Part shown: piece by piece, positions 42,860-50,247 of the stretch
Numbering within the stretch: position 1 is the first letter of the stretch
Layout of the letters: each line of letters begins with the position of its first letter
Assembly (NCBI GenBank): GCA_015057165.1
Contig: SVEY01000009.1
Coordinates: forward strand, 1 to 50,247
From: Lachnospiraceae bacterium
Lineage (GTDB): Bacteria; Bacillota; Clostridia; Lachnospirales; Lachnospiraceae
Reading direction: 5' to 3'
DNA length: 50,247 nt
Notes under the pieces: model-generated
What the model saw: the letters and a program-made list of their open reading frames with translations, nothing else
The model's database searches: none
What the model was told of the DNA's origin: nothing
Made by a program: the position numbers and the translations under genes

Positions 42860-43906
42860 ATGGAAGAAAAAGTTACAATATATGCTATGACACATAAAAG
42901 GTTTGATGAGTCGGGTTTAGACTTATACAAACCTTTATTTGTAGGAGCAGATGGAAAAGAAAATACCTACGGATATCTAAGGGACGATATAGGTGATAAT
43001 ATTTCAAATAAGAATTGTTATTATAGCGAGCTTACGGGGATATATTACATTTACAAGAATATTACTGATGTTGATATTGTAGGAACATGTCATTATAGAA
43101 GATATCTTGTTGATGAGAGGGATAATTTACTAGATAGGAAGCAGATTATTGAATATTTAAAAGAATATGATTGTATAACTAGTAAATGCTTGAATCTTAA
43201 TTACACTTATTATTATGGCTTTTCTGAGAATCATAAGCCATATTATCTTGATGAAACAAGGAAAGTAATAAGTAGAATTTATCCTGATTATTTAGAAGAT
43301 TATGATAGGTTAGTTAATGATAAGCATACCTATTTTGGCAATATTATGATAAGTAGAAGGGAGCTGTTTTGTGATTATTGTAAATGGCTTTTTGATATAT
43401 TATTTGAATTAGAAGATAATATTGTTATTGAGGAAGAGAATTCTTATCATAGAAGAATATTTGGGTTTATATCAGAATTCTTGTGGTATCTATGGGTAGT
43501 ACACAATAATATAAATGCTAAAGAGTTAAAAGTAGGTATTGTAGGAGAAAAAATAGAGATTAAAGCTGTTAGAGAAGGGCTTAGAGAGTACTTCAAAAAA
43601 GGCGATGTAGATGGTGCAAAAGCTTATTTCTTAGAGGAAAGAAAGAAAAGACCTGACATGATGATGGAAGCATCAGATATTACAGGTGAACTTCACATAT
43701 GTATGGAAGCTATTGCAGTATCTTCTCTTGAGAAGCAGGAAGGGCTTGTAGATACAATTTCAAGAATGAGAAATTATGATGATATAATTAAGTATTTCTC
43801 TAGACTTAATGAACTTGTTGTTGCTAGCTTAGAAGAGGATGAAGAGATAGAAGATAATTATTATTCTGAAATTGCTATTGAAGTGGCTTGTCGTATGTAT
43901 AGATAG
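42860..43906 (+). CDS. DUF4422 domain protein (glycosyltransferase-like) with C-terminal extension
   Basis: 348 residues, soluble. The first 230 show the DUF4422 pattern: IYAMTHKRFD, PLFVGADGKE, YLRDDIGDNISNKN, YYSELTGIYYIYKN, DIVGTCHYRRYL and, further on, HTYFGNIMISRRELFCDYCKWLF, shown in part. Such proteins usually sit in polysaccharide clusters and are thought to transfer sugars. Here it stands alone between a two-component system and proS. The last about 110 residues are a helical, acidic extension of unknown role. The ribosome site is weak. Confidence 0.75.
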   Translation: MEEKVTIYAMTHKRFDESGLDLYKPLFVGADGKENTYGYLRDDIGDNISNKNCYYSELTGIYYIYKNITDVDIVGTCHYRRYLVDERDNLLDRKQIIEYLKEYDCITSKCLNLNYTYYYGFSENHKPYYLDETRKVISRIYPDYLEDYDRLVNDKHTYFGNIMISRRELFCDYCKWLFDILFELEDNIVIEEENSYHRRIFGFISEFLWYLWVVHNNINAKELKVGIVGEKIEIKAVREGLREYFKKGDVDGAKAYFLEERKKRPDMMMEASDITGELHICMEAIAVSSLEKQEGLVDTISRMRNYDDIIKYFSRLNELVVASLEEDEEIEDNYYSEIAIEVACRMYR

Positions 43907-43971
43907 TCTTGATTAAACCAATATAAAATGCTAATATAAGTTAGTATTTCTGCGTATTTAAGGAGAATAAA

Positions 43972-45411
43972 ATGTCAAATAATAAGAAATTTGTTGAAGA
44001 AATAACATCAAGAGAAGAAGATTATACAAAATGGTACACTGATGTGGTAAAAAAAGCTGAGTTAATGGATTATTCTGCTGTTAAGGGCTGTATGATTCTT
44101 AAACCTAGAGGATATGCTATATGGGAGAATATCCAGAAAATTCTTGATAAAAGATTTAAGAAGGTTGGTGTAGAAAATGTGTATATGCCTCTTTTTATCC
44201 CTGAAAGTCTCCTTCAGAGAGAGAAAGATCATGTGGAAGGATTTGCTCCTGAAGTTGCATGGGTGACACATGGTGGAGATGAGAAATTGCAGGAGAGACT
44301 ATGCGTTAGACCTACATCAGAGACACTGTTTTGTGATTTATATAAAGATATTATTCATTCGTATAGAGATTTGCCTAAATGCTATAACCAATGGTGCTCT
44401 GTAGTAAGATGGGAGAAGACTACTAGACCATTTCTTCGTTCATCAGAGTTTTTATGGCAGGAAGGTCATACTGTTCACGCAACACATGAAGATGCAGAAG
44501 AACGTACAATTCAGATGTTAAATGTATATTCTGATTTTGCAAAAGAGATTCTTGCAATACCTATGATTAAAGGTAAAAAGACTGACAAGGAGAAATTTGC
44601 TGGTGCAGAATCTACATATACCATTGAAGCTTTAATGCCAGATGGTAAGGCGCTTCAATCAGGAACAAGCCACAACTTTGGAGATGGCTTTGCTAAAGCG
44701 TTTGGAATACAATATACAGACAATAATAATAAGTTACAATATGCACATCAGACATCCTGGGGTGTTTCAACTAGATTAATTGGAGCAATTATTATGGTAC
44801 ACAGCGACGATGCAGGTCTTTGCTTACCTCCTAAAATTGCGCCAACACAAGTATGTGTTATTCCTATTCAACAGAAAAAGGAAGGAGTGCTAGATAAGGC
44901 TAATGAGCTTCTTGATAGCTTGCAGGACGCTGATATTAGAGCGACTATTGATGATTCAGACAAATCTCCTGGATGGAAGTTCTCTGAGGCTGAGATGTGC
45001 GGAGTAGCAATTCGTATTGAAATTGGACCAAAGGATATTGAAGCGGGAAAATGTGTGATTGTTCGTAGAGACACAAGAGAAAAGATTGATTGTAGCCTTG
45101 ATAAGGTGGTAGAGACTGTTCAAGAAACAATGGATAAAATGCAGTCAGATATGTATGATAGAGCGAAAGAATACTTAGATTCACATATTAATGATGCTAC
45201 TAACTATGAAGAATTTGTTAAAGTTATTGACGAAAAACCAGGCTTTATAAGAGGTATGTGGTGCGGAAGTGTGGAATGTGAAGAGAAGATTAAAGAAGAC
45301 ACCACTGCAACAAGTAGATGTATGCCTTTTGAGCAGGAAGAAATAGCAACAACCTGTGTATGTTGCGGAAAGCCTGCTAAAAAATTAGTTTATTGGGGCA
45401 AAGCATATTAA
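43972..45411 (+). CDS. proS: prolyl-tRNA synthetase, archaeal/eukaryotic-like type
   Basis: Class II synthetase that charges tRNA-Pro. 479 residues without the INS editing domain, the ProS3 form seen in many clostridia. Motifs include [11 protein letters not shown], the [10 protein letters not shown] and [20 protein letters not shown] (motif 2) segments, [16 protein letters not shown], and a C-terminal domain ending in [24 protein letters not shown] precedes the ATG. The preceding 65-bp gap is too short for a T-box leader. cca follows after 11 bp. Confidence 0.95.
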   Translation: MSNNKKFVEEITSREEDYTKWYTDVVKKAELMDYSAVKGCMILKPRGYAIWENIQKILDKRFKKVGVENVYMPLFIPESLLQREKDHVEGFAPEVAWVTHGGDEKLQERLCVRPTSETLFCDLYKDIIHSYRDLPKCYNQWCSVVRWEKTTRPFLRSSEFLWQEGHTVHATHEDAEERTIQMLNVYSDFAKEILAIPMIKGKKTDKEKFAGAESTYTIEALMPDGKALQSGTSHNFGDGFAKAFGIQYTDNNNKLQYAHQTSWGVSTRLIGAIIMVHSDDAGLCLPPKIAPTQVCVIPIQQKKEGVLDKANELLDSLQDADIRATIDDSDKSPGWKFSEAEMCGVAIRIEIGPKDIEAGKCVIVRRDTREKIDCSLDKVVETVQETMDKMQSDMYDRAKEYLDSHINDATNYEEFVKVIDEKPGFIRGMWCGSVECEEKIKEDTTATSRCMPFEQEEIATTCVCCGKPAKKLVYWGKAY

Positions 45412-45422
45412 AGGAACATTGT

Positions 45423-46778
45423 ATGAGAGTTGAGTTACCAAAAGAGGTAAAGCGTATAATAGATATGTTACATAGTCACGGACACGAAGCCTACGCAGTA
45501 GGCGGCGCTGTCCGTGACGCTATATTGGGGCGTGAACCTAAAGATTGGGATATTACGACAAATGCATTTCCTCAAGAAATCAAATCTATATTTAATAAAA
45601 CTATTGATACAGGTATAGAGCACGGAACTGTTACTGTATTAATGGGAAAAGTGGGTTACGAAGTTACGACATACAGAATAGATGGTGAGTACTTTGATAG
45701 CAGACATCCATCTTCTGTTGAATTTACAGGTAATCTCAGAGAAGATCTGCTAAGACGAGATTTCACAATTAATGCTATGGCATATAATGATTTAGAAGGA
45801 CTGGTTGACGAATTTGGTGGACTCTCAGACCTACGAAATGGTGTTATAAGGTGTGTCGGTAATGCCAGGGAAAGATTTAGTGAGGATGCTTTGAGAATGC
45901 TTAGGGCAGTAAGATTTTCCGCACAACTAGGATTTGAGATAGATAATGAAACAAAAGAAGCCATAGAAGAACTTGCTCCTAGTATAGTAAATATAAGTGG
46001 TGAGAGAATTAGAGATGAGCTACTTAAAACAATAGAATCCGATAATCCAAAGCACATATTGGATTTGTATAATCTAGGATTAACAAAATATATTTTGCCG
46101 GAATTTGACGAAATGATGAAATGTGACCAGAATAGTAAGCATCACATGTACAGTGTTGGTATGCATACTGTTATTTCTATGGAAAATGTGCCGTCAAATC
46201 GTGTGCTTAGACTGACGATGCTGCTTCATGACACAGGAAAGCCTAAGACAAAGACTACAGACCAGGAAGGATATAATCACTTCTATGGTCACCAGGTAGA
46301 GAGCGCAGGAATTGCCAATAATGTTCTTCGTCGCCTTAAAATGGACAATGCAACTAGAAAAAAGGTGGTTAGGCTAGTTCGATATCACGATGAAAGACCG
46401 AAATTAGATGAGAAAAAAGTTCGACATAAAATTGTTGATATAGGAATAGAGGCATTTCCTGATTTGTTTGCAGTTAATAGAGCTGATACTCTTGCACAAT
46501 CAGAATATAAAAGGGAAGAAAAATTAGCATATATTGACGAATTTGAGAGAATCTATAATAGTATCATAGAGAAGAAGCAAGCCCTTTGTATAGGTGATCT
46601 TAAGATAACAGGTAGTGATTTAATCAAAATGGGATTAAATGAAGGCCCTCTGGTAGGAAAGGTATTAAAGGAGCTTTTTGAAGAAGTATTAAATAATCCA
46701 GATAAGAATACAAAGGAGTATCTTAGGGATAGAGCAGGTAAGTTGATACGAAAGTATGGAGAAAACAATGAATGTTAA
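45423..46778 (+). CDS. cca: CCA tRNA nucleotidyltransferase
   Basis: Adds or repairs the 3' CCA of tRNAs. 451 residues from ATG 45423 (AAAGGA 7 bases upstream; the longer frame from 45393 overlaps proS). The nucleotidyltransferase motif GGAVRDAILGREPKDWDITT carries the DxD metal pair, and RRDFTINAMAYN and ERFSEDALRMLRAVRFSAQLGF, shown in part, are the neck and RNA-binding regions. A C-terminal HD domain contains LLHDTGKPKT. The next gene starts inside its last codons. Confidence 0.93.
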   Translation: MRVELPKEVKRIIDMLHSHGHEAYAVGGAVRDAILGREPKDWDITTNAFPQEIKSIFNKTIDTGIEHGTVTVLMGKVGYEVTTYRIDGEYFDSRHPSSVEFTGNLREDLLRRDFTINAMAYNDLEGLVDEFGGLSDLRNGVIRCVGNARERFSEDALRMLRAVRFSAQLGFEIDNETKEAIEELAPSIVNISGERIRDELLKTIESDNPKHILDLYNLGLTKYILPEFDEMMKCDQNSKHHMYSVGMHTVISMENVPSNRVLRLTMLLHDTGKPKTKTTDQEGYNHFYGHQVESAGIANNVLRRLKMDNATRKKVVRLVRYHDERPKLDEKKVRHKIVDIGIEAFPDLFAVNRADTLAQSEYKREEKLAYIDEFERIYNSIIEKKQALCIGDLKITGSDLIKMGLNEGPLVGKVLKELFEEVLNNPDKNTKEYLRDRAGKLIRKYGENNEC

Positions 46779-47949
46779 ATGCAGAATAAAGAAAATTGTA
46801 TGTGCTGTTTTGATCCTTGTGCTAGGACTGGGAATGCTTAGCGCCTGTGGAGAAAGTGAACCACATTTTGGTAAATCAAAAGCATTACCAGCATCTAATA
46901 GTTCGCAAAATGAAGATGCAAAGGTTGATAACAATATTTGCATTATTCAGGAACTTAATATGATAGAAGAGACTGTTACTGTCTATAATACTGTAACAAC
47001 TAGAACTCTTCGTTATAAATACAGCCTTGCAACACAGTTTCTGGATAAATATGGTAATGAAAGTAGTTCACTTAATTTTACACCAGGTACAGCAGTAGTT
47101 CTTGGAGATAAGCTTAAGACTAATGCATTAAGCAGTATCAAGATGTCTGATAAGACCTGGACGCAGACAGGAGTTACTAACTATTCTATTAATACTGATA
47201 ATCACAGAATCTATATAGGAAATGCACAATATTCATATACGGATAATATTTGTGTCTATTCAGGCAATGAATCAGTATCTATATTAAGTATTGGAGAAAG
47301 TGATACTCTTACTGTTGTAGGAAAAGACTCTAATGTGCTATCTATAGCGGTAACAACAGGACATGGTTATATTCAATTTGTTAATACAGCCAACTTTGAT
47401 GGCAGTATGGTACAAATTGGCTCTTATATATTTGCGAAGATAACGCCTGATTTGTTAACTGAAGTTCCTGAGGGTAGTTATGATGTTACAGTTGCAAATA
47501 ACGGATATGGTGGGACTGTTAAATGTGATGTTAAAAAAGGAGAAATATCTGTAATTGACCTTGGAAATATTCAAAAAGGTGGGCCAAAGACCTGTCAGCT
47601 TACTTTCGTGGTATCCATGCCTGGCGTTGCAGTATATCTAGATGGTAATCAGGTAAATCCTAATGAAGCCCTAACAGTTCCTTATGGTGTACATAATGTG
47701 AAAGTAACAGCTACAGGCTTTAATGATTGGAGTAAGATATTATATGTTAATTCTGCTACCGCAAAGATTGCTATAGATTTATCTGATGAAAACAGTTCAT
47801 CTGGTACTACAACAAATACAAGCAATAGTACTAGCAGTAAGAATTCAACGAATTCTTCTAATAGTTCATCATCAACCAGTAGTGATCTTGATTACTTGTC
47901 TACCCTTTCTAATATGATTGGAACGTTGACAGGAAAGAGTTCTACATAG
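46768..47949 (+). CDS. PEGA-domain lipoprotein
   Basis: 393 residues from ATG 46768 (GGAG 8 bases upstream). The signal peptide ends in lipobox LSAC (Cys27). A beta-rich middle of unknown fold is followed by one or two PEGA-type domains (EVPEGSYDVTVANNGYGG; VAVYLDGNQVNPNEALTVPYG, shown in part). The last 55 residues are a Ser/Thr/Asn-rich low-complexity tail. PEGA domains are thought to bind surface glycans or proteins, so a cell-surface role is likely. The start overlaps cca by 11 bp. Confidence 0.75.
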   Translation: MNVKCRIKKIVCAVLILVLGLGMLSACGESEPHFGKSKALPASNSSQNEDAKVDNNICIIQELNMIEETVTVYNTVTTRTLRYKYSLATQFLDKYGNESSSLNFTPGTAVVLGDKLKTNALSSIKMSDKTWTQTGVTNYSINTDNHRIYIGNAQYSYTDNICVYSGNESVSILSIGESDTLTVVGKDSNVLSIAVTTGHGYIQFVNTANFDGSMVQIGSYIFAKITPDLLTEVPEGSYDVTVANNGYGGTVKCDVKKGEISVIDLGNIQKGGPKTCQLTFVVSMPGVAVYLDGNQVNPNEALTVPYGVHNVKVTATGFNDWSKILYVNSATAKIAIDLSDENSSSGTTTNTSNSTSSKNSTNSSNSSSSTSSDLDYLSTLSNMIGTLTGKSST

Positions 47950-48077
47950 AGTGATTTTTACAAGAAAAAAGTAGGAATTTTATTATATTTCAATGGTATT
48001 ATGTTACAAAGATTAATTGCAAAAATTGTGACAATGTATTAATCCACAAAAAAACCTTGAAAATAAAGGATTTTTGC

Positions 48078-48106
48078 TTGACAAAGTAGGATAAAACCAT
48101 TATAAA
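48078..48106 (+). promoter_or_regulatory. promoter of the HU gene
   Basis: Perfect TTGACA (48078-48083), 17-base spacer and TATAAA (48101-48106), giving a leader of about 60 bases that includes a small TAGG/CCTA hairpin. One of the strongest promoters in the window, as expected for HU. Confidence 0.8.
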
Positions 48107-48175
48107 TAGATTTGTAAATTAATTAGGTAAGAGCCTAGTAATTATTATATTAAAATTCTGAGGAGGAAGAAAACT

Positions 48176-48451
48176 ATGAACAAAACAGAATTAGTTGCAG
48201 CTATGGCTGACAAGGCTGGAATCTCTAAGAAAGACGCTGAAGCTTCTTTAAAGGCATTCACAGAAGTTGTTGCTGAAGAATTAAAGAAGGGTGAGAAGAT
48301 CCAATTAGTTGGATTTGGTACATTTGAAGTATCTAAGAGAGCAGCTCGTACAGGAAGAAATCCTAGAACTGGTGAAGAGATGAAGATCGCAGCTTCTAAG
48401 GCACCTAAGTTCAAGGCTGGTAAGGCTTTAAAGGATGCTGTAAATAAGTAA
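48176..48451 (+). CDS. hup: HU-family DNA-binding protein
   Basis: Histone-like dimeric DNA-bending protein of 91 residues. Typical sequence: [15 protein letters not shown], then [21 protein letters not shown], shown in part, and the DNA-binding arm [18 protein letters not shown] lies 8 bases before the ATG. Codon use is of the highly expressed type (many AAG and GCT codons). A terminator separates it from rqcP. Confidence 0.97.
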   Translation: MNKTELVAAMADKAGISKKDAEASLKAFTEVVAEELKKGEKIQLVGFGTFEVSKRAARTGRNPRTGEEMKIAASKAPKFKAGKALKDAVNK

Positions 48452-48473
48452 TTCTTTTTTAAACAGAATTTTG

Positions 48474-48506
48474 ACCCAAGACATTTAATGTCTTGGGTTT
48501 TGTTTT
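48474..48506 (+). terminator. terminator after HU
   Basis: Perfect 11-bp stem ACCCAAGACAT / ATGTCTTGGGT, loop TTA, followed by TTTTGTTTT. Probably partial, since rqcP begins 23 bases downstream. Confidence 0.85.
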
Positions 48507-48520
48507 ATAGAGGAAATATT

Positions 48521-48763
48521 ATGAGATTAGATAAATATTTGAAGGTAAGTAGATTAATTAAGAGAAGAACAATAGCCCAGGAGGCCTGTGATGCAGGTCG
48601 TGTCAAAGTAAATGACAGAGTGGCTAAATCTTCAACGAAGGTGAAGGTTGGAGATATAATAGAAATTGAATTTGGCAATAAATCTGTTAGGGTTAAGGTG
48701 CTAGATATACAGGATACGACTAAGAAAGAAGAAGCAAAAGACCTGTTTGAATACATAGATTAA
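48521..48763 (+). CDS. rqcP: S4-domain RNA-binding protein, RqcP (YabO)
   Basis: 80 residues forming a single S4 domain: [22 protein letters not shown], shown in part, and [23 protein letters not shown]. It matches RqcP, which works with RqcH at stalled 50S ribosomal subunits to drive C-terminal alanine tailing. ATG 48521 follows AGAGGA; the longer frame from 48488 begins inside the HU terminator. It lies between HU and divIC, the standard clostridial order. Confidence 0.92.
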   Translation: MRLDKYLKVSRLIKRRTIAQEACDAGRVKVNDRVAKSSTKVKVGDIIEIEFGNKSVRVKVLDIQDTTKKEEAKDLFEYID

Positions 48764-48780
48764 AAAAATAATAAAAAATC

Positions 48781-48802
48781 GACTAAATTTTTGATTTTAG
48801 TC
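48781..48802 (+). terminator. possible weak terminator after rqcP
   Basis: GACTAAA / TTTTAGTC stem with an AT-rich loop and AAAGTTTT after it. It lies in the 193-bp gap before divIC (48764-48956). The rest of that gap shows only a small TGTCT/AGACA hairpin. Confidence 0.4.
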
Positions 48803-48956
48803 TAAAGTTTTAACGAAAAATGCCGACATATTAGATGACAGATTCTATAAGTTGCCATTTTATAGTGTTTGTCTGGTGTGTTAGACACAAGATGTTGTGT
48901 GGCTTTGAATAAGTAATCATCAAAAATCTAACAATGTAGAATTAAGGAGATAAACC

Positions 48957-49247
48957 ATGCAAAGACCGAGGAAGAGGCGGGCTGTAAATGGACGTATTTC
49001 TTTTGTTATCGTTGTCTTGTTTCTTATTGTCGCAATGTCTGTTGCTATGATTTTGCTAATAAGAAAAGACTTAAATCTCAAAGAAGTTGAAGCAAAGAAG
49101 AGAGCTGAACTTCAAGAACAGCAGGAAATTGCTCAGGAATTAAGCGATAAAGAGAGATACACCCAGACATCTGAATATGTAGAAAATACGGCGAAGAATA
49201 AACTAGGTCTTGTTAGGGAAGACGAGACTATTTTCCGTGAGAAATAA
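48957..49247 (+). CDS. divIC: septum formation initiator family protein (DivIC/FtsB)
   Basis: 96 residues. A short basic cytoplasmic start (MQRPRKRRAVNGR), one membrane helix (about 15-36), then an extracellular coiled coil (LKEVEAKKRAELQEQQEIAQEL, shown in part) and the typical tail YVENTAKNKLGLVREDETIF. It acts in the divisome with FtsL and DivIB. AAGGAG lies 7 bases before the ATG. A terminator follows. Confidence 0.9.
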   Translation: MQRPRKRRAVNGRISFVIVVLFLIVAMSVAMILLIRKDLNLKEVEAKKRAELQEQQEIAQELSDKERYTQTSEYVENTAKNKLGLVREDETIFREK

Positions 49248-49248
49248 T

Positions 49249-49286
49249 AAAGCACAACTCATGTTATGTTAGAGTGTGCTTTTTTT
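49249..49286 (+). terminator. terminator after divIC
   Basis: AAAGCACAACTC and GAGTGTGCTTT pair over 11 bp with one bulge around ATGTTATGTTA, followed by seven T. Confidence 0.8.
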
Positions 49287-49297
49287 AGTGTTTTTGA

Positions 49298-49303
49298 TAT
49301 AAT
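49298..49303 (+). promoter_or_regulatory. -10 box of tilS, 7 bases before the start codon
   Basis: Perfect TATAAT ending 6 bases before the ATG at 49310. No good -35 is visible (the region overlaps the T-run of the divIC terminator). With start of transcription about 7 bases downstream, the mRNA would begin at or next to the ATG. Confidence 0.5.
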
Positions 49304-49309
49304 AATTCT

Positions 49310-50247
49310 ATGATTTCTAAATGTAAAGAAACAATTGAAGAATATAATATGATAAGTAGTGGCGATAAAGTATATGCCGCAGTTTCAGGAGGCGCAGATT
49401 CAGTGTGCCTTCTTCTTGTGCTAGAAGAAATAAAGAAAGAAAAGGAATTTGAATTAGAGGCTATACATGTTGAACATGGTATAAGGGGAGATGAGAGTAT
49501 AAAAGATGCCCTTTTTGTAGAGGATTTGTGTAGAAAACATGGCATTAAATTTCACTCCTATAGCGTGGATTCAAAAAAGTTTGCTAAAGAAAACAGATTG
49601 TCTTTAGAAGAAGCTGCAAGACAATTAAGATATAACTGTTTTAATAATCATGCAACGGATGGTAAAATAGCCACTGCTCATCATATGGAAGACAATGCTG
49701 AAACTATGATTTTTAACATGGCTAGAGGCTCAGGAATAGAGGGAGTTAGAGGCATAAAAAAAGTTAGAGGCAGTTTCATTCGCCCCTTGATAGAATGCAG
49801 TAGAAAAGATATAGAAGAGTATCTTACAAGTAAGAATCAGGCTTATTGTACAGATTCTACTAATGAGGAAACAAATTACACAAGAAATAATATTAGACAT
49901 AATATCATTCCGAAGCTTCTTGACATAAACCCTGGCGCCATAGAGCATTTATCTAACCTGTCTAAAATGCAGGATATGGCGGTGGAATATATAAGAAAGC
50001 AAGCCCAAATAGCATATGAGAAATATGTTATCGGTAATACCTTAAGCAAGAAGTTGCTACAGGAAGAATTAATAATTGTTCAATTTGTTTCTCATACATT
50101 TATTTGCAATATAGCTGGCTCTTCTAAGGATATATCCAATATTCATGTTGATGAATTAGTAGACCTTATAAAGGGGCCAAGTGGCAGAAAGGTGAATCTG
50201 CCCTATGGTTTGACGGCTGTTTCTAATTATGACTCTGTTGAAATAAT
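49310..50247 (+). CDS. tilS: tRNA(Ile)-lysidine synthetase, N-terminal part
   Basis: Open to the window edge, 312 codons visible. The PP-loop ATPase motif VSGGADSVCLLL is at about residues 26-37. Further family blocks are AIHVEHGIRGDES, SLEEAARQLRY, ATAHHMEDNAET, MARGSGIEGVRGI, RPLIECSRKDIEEYL and TRNNIRHNIIP. It changes the wobble C of tRNA-Ile(CAU) to lysidine, an essential step. ATG 49310 has no ribosome site, and a TATAAT lies just upstream. An internal ATG (49349) would remove 13 residues but also lacks a good site. Confidence 0.93.
   Translation, partial: MISKCKETIEEYNMISSGDKVYAAVSGGADSVCLLLVLEEIKKEKEFELEAIHVEHGIRGDESIKDALFVEDLCRKHGIKFHSYSVDSKKFAKENRLSLEEAARQLRYNCFNNHATDGKIATAHHMEDNAETMIFNMARGSGIEGVRGIKKVRGSFIRPLIECSRKDIEEYLTSKNQAYCTDSTNEETNYTRNNIRHNIIPKLLDINPGAIEHLSNLSKMQDMAVEYIRKQAQIAYEKYVIGNTLSKKLLQEELIIVQFVSHTFICNIAGSSKDISNIHVDELVDLIKGPSGRKVNLPYGLTAVSNYDSVEI

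Noticed and set aside
43907-43971. T-box leader before proS
   Set aside because: Only 65 bp, with no specifier stem, no T-box core sequence and no terminator.

Overview
The window is low-GC bacterial DNA, densely coded. Its gene content points to a non-spore-forming Lachnospiraceae member of the Butyrivibrio/Pseudobutyrivibrio kind. This family call is inferred from gene content (Ddh, YhaO/YhaN pair, putative ABC-transporter type IV family protein, TrpB2-type tryptophan synthase beta, ProS without an editing insert, HU-rqcP-divIC-tilS string) and not from an rRNA or a database search. No rRNA, tRNA, CRISPR array or transposase was seen.

Region 1 (1-4642) follows the tail of an MBL-fold hydrolase gene and is a restriction-modification island. 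A leftward pair (77-aa XRE/controller-like protein, then an unrecognised 203-aa protein) diverges from a small DNA methyltransferase gene. After these comes a complete DpnII-type system: dpnM, dpnA, dpnB, recognition site GATC. Two perfect TTCAC-N5-GTGAA dyads flank the controller promoter, and a near-copy lies before dpnM. The dpnM promoter carries GATC inside its -35 box. Together these suggest layered autoregulation, and perhaps a second C-protein-controlled R-M system beside DpnII.

Region 2 (4648-14840) is a complete glucuronate catabolic locus. UxaC, UxuB (SDR type), UxuA, KdgK and KdgA take D-glucuronate through fructuronate, mannonate, KDG and KDPG to pyruvate and glyceraldehyde-3-phosphate. 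An AraC/cupin regulator shares an operon with kdgK, and a GH31 glycosidase lies downstream. An AEC-family permease follows kdgA. The intergenic gaps carry unusual structured repeats: a four-copy forward-forward-reverse-reverse array before uxuA, a related large palindrome between kdgK and GH31, and two copies of a covarying multi-hairpin element inside the uxu operon.

Region 3 (14852-28437) holds a membrane-anchored propeller-like protein divergent from an LTA-synthase-like enzyme, then trpB2, ddh, a PF06541 membrane protein, a YhaO/YhaN (SbcDC-like) nuclease-ATPase pair and an orphan FliD-like protein.

Region 4 (28636-50247) is mostly housekeeping. It contains pth-mfd-SurA-like lipoprotein-heterodimeric ABC exporter; murA; an HD-GYP protein; metK under a SAM-I riboswitch, followed by a two-component system; a DUF4422 protein; proS-cca-PEGA lipoprotein; then HU, rqcP, divIC and the start of tilS, which runs off the window.
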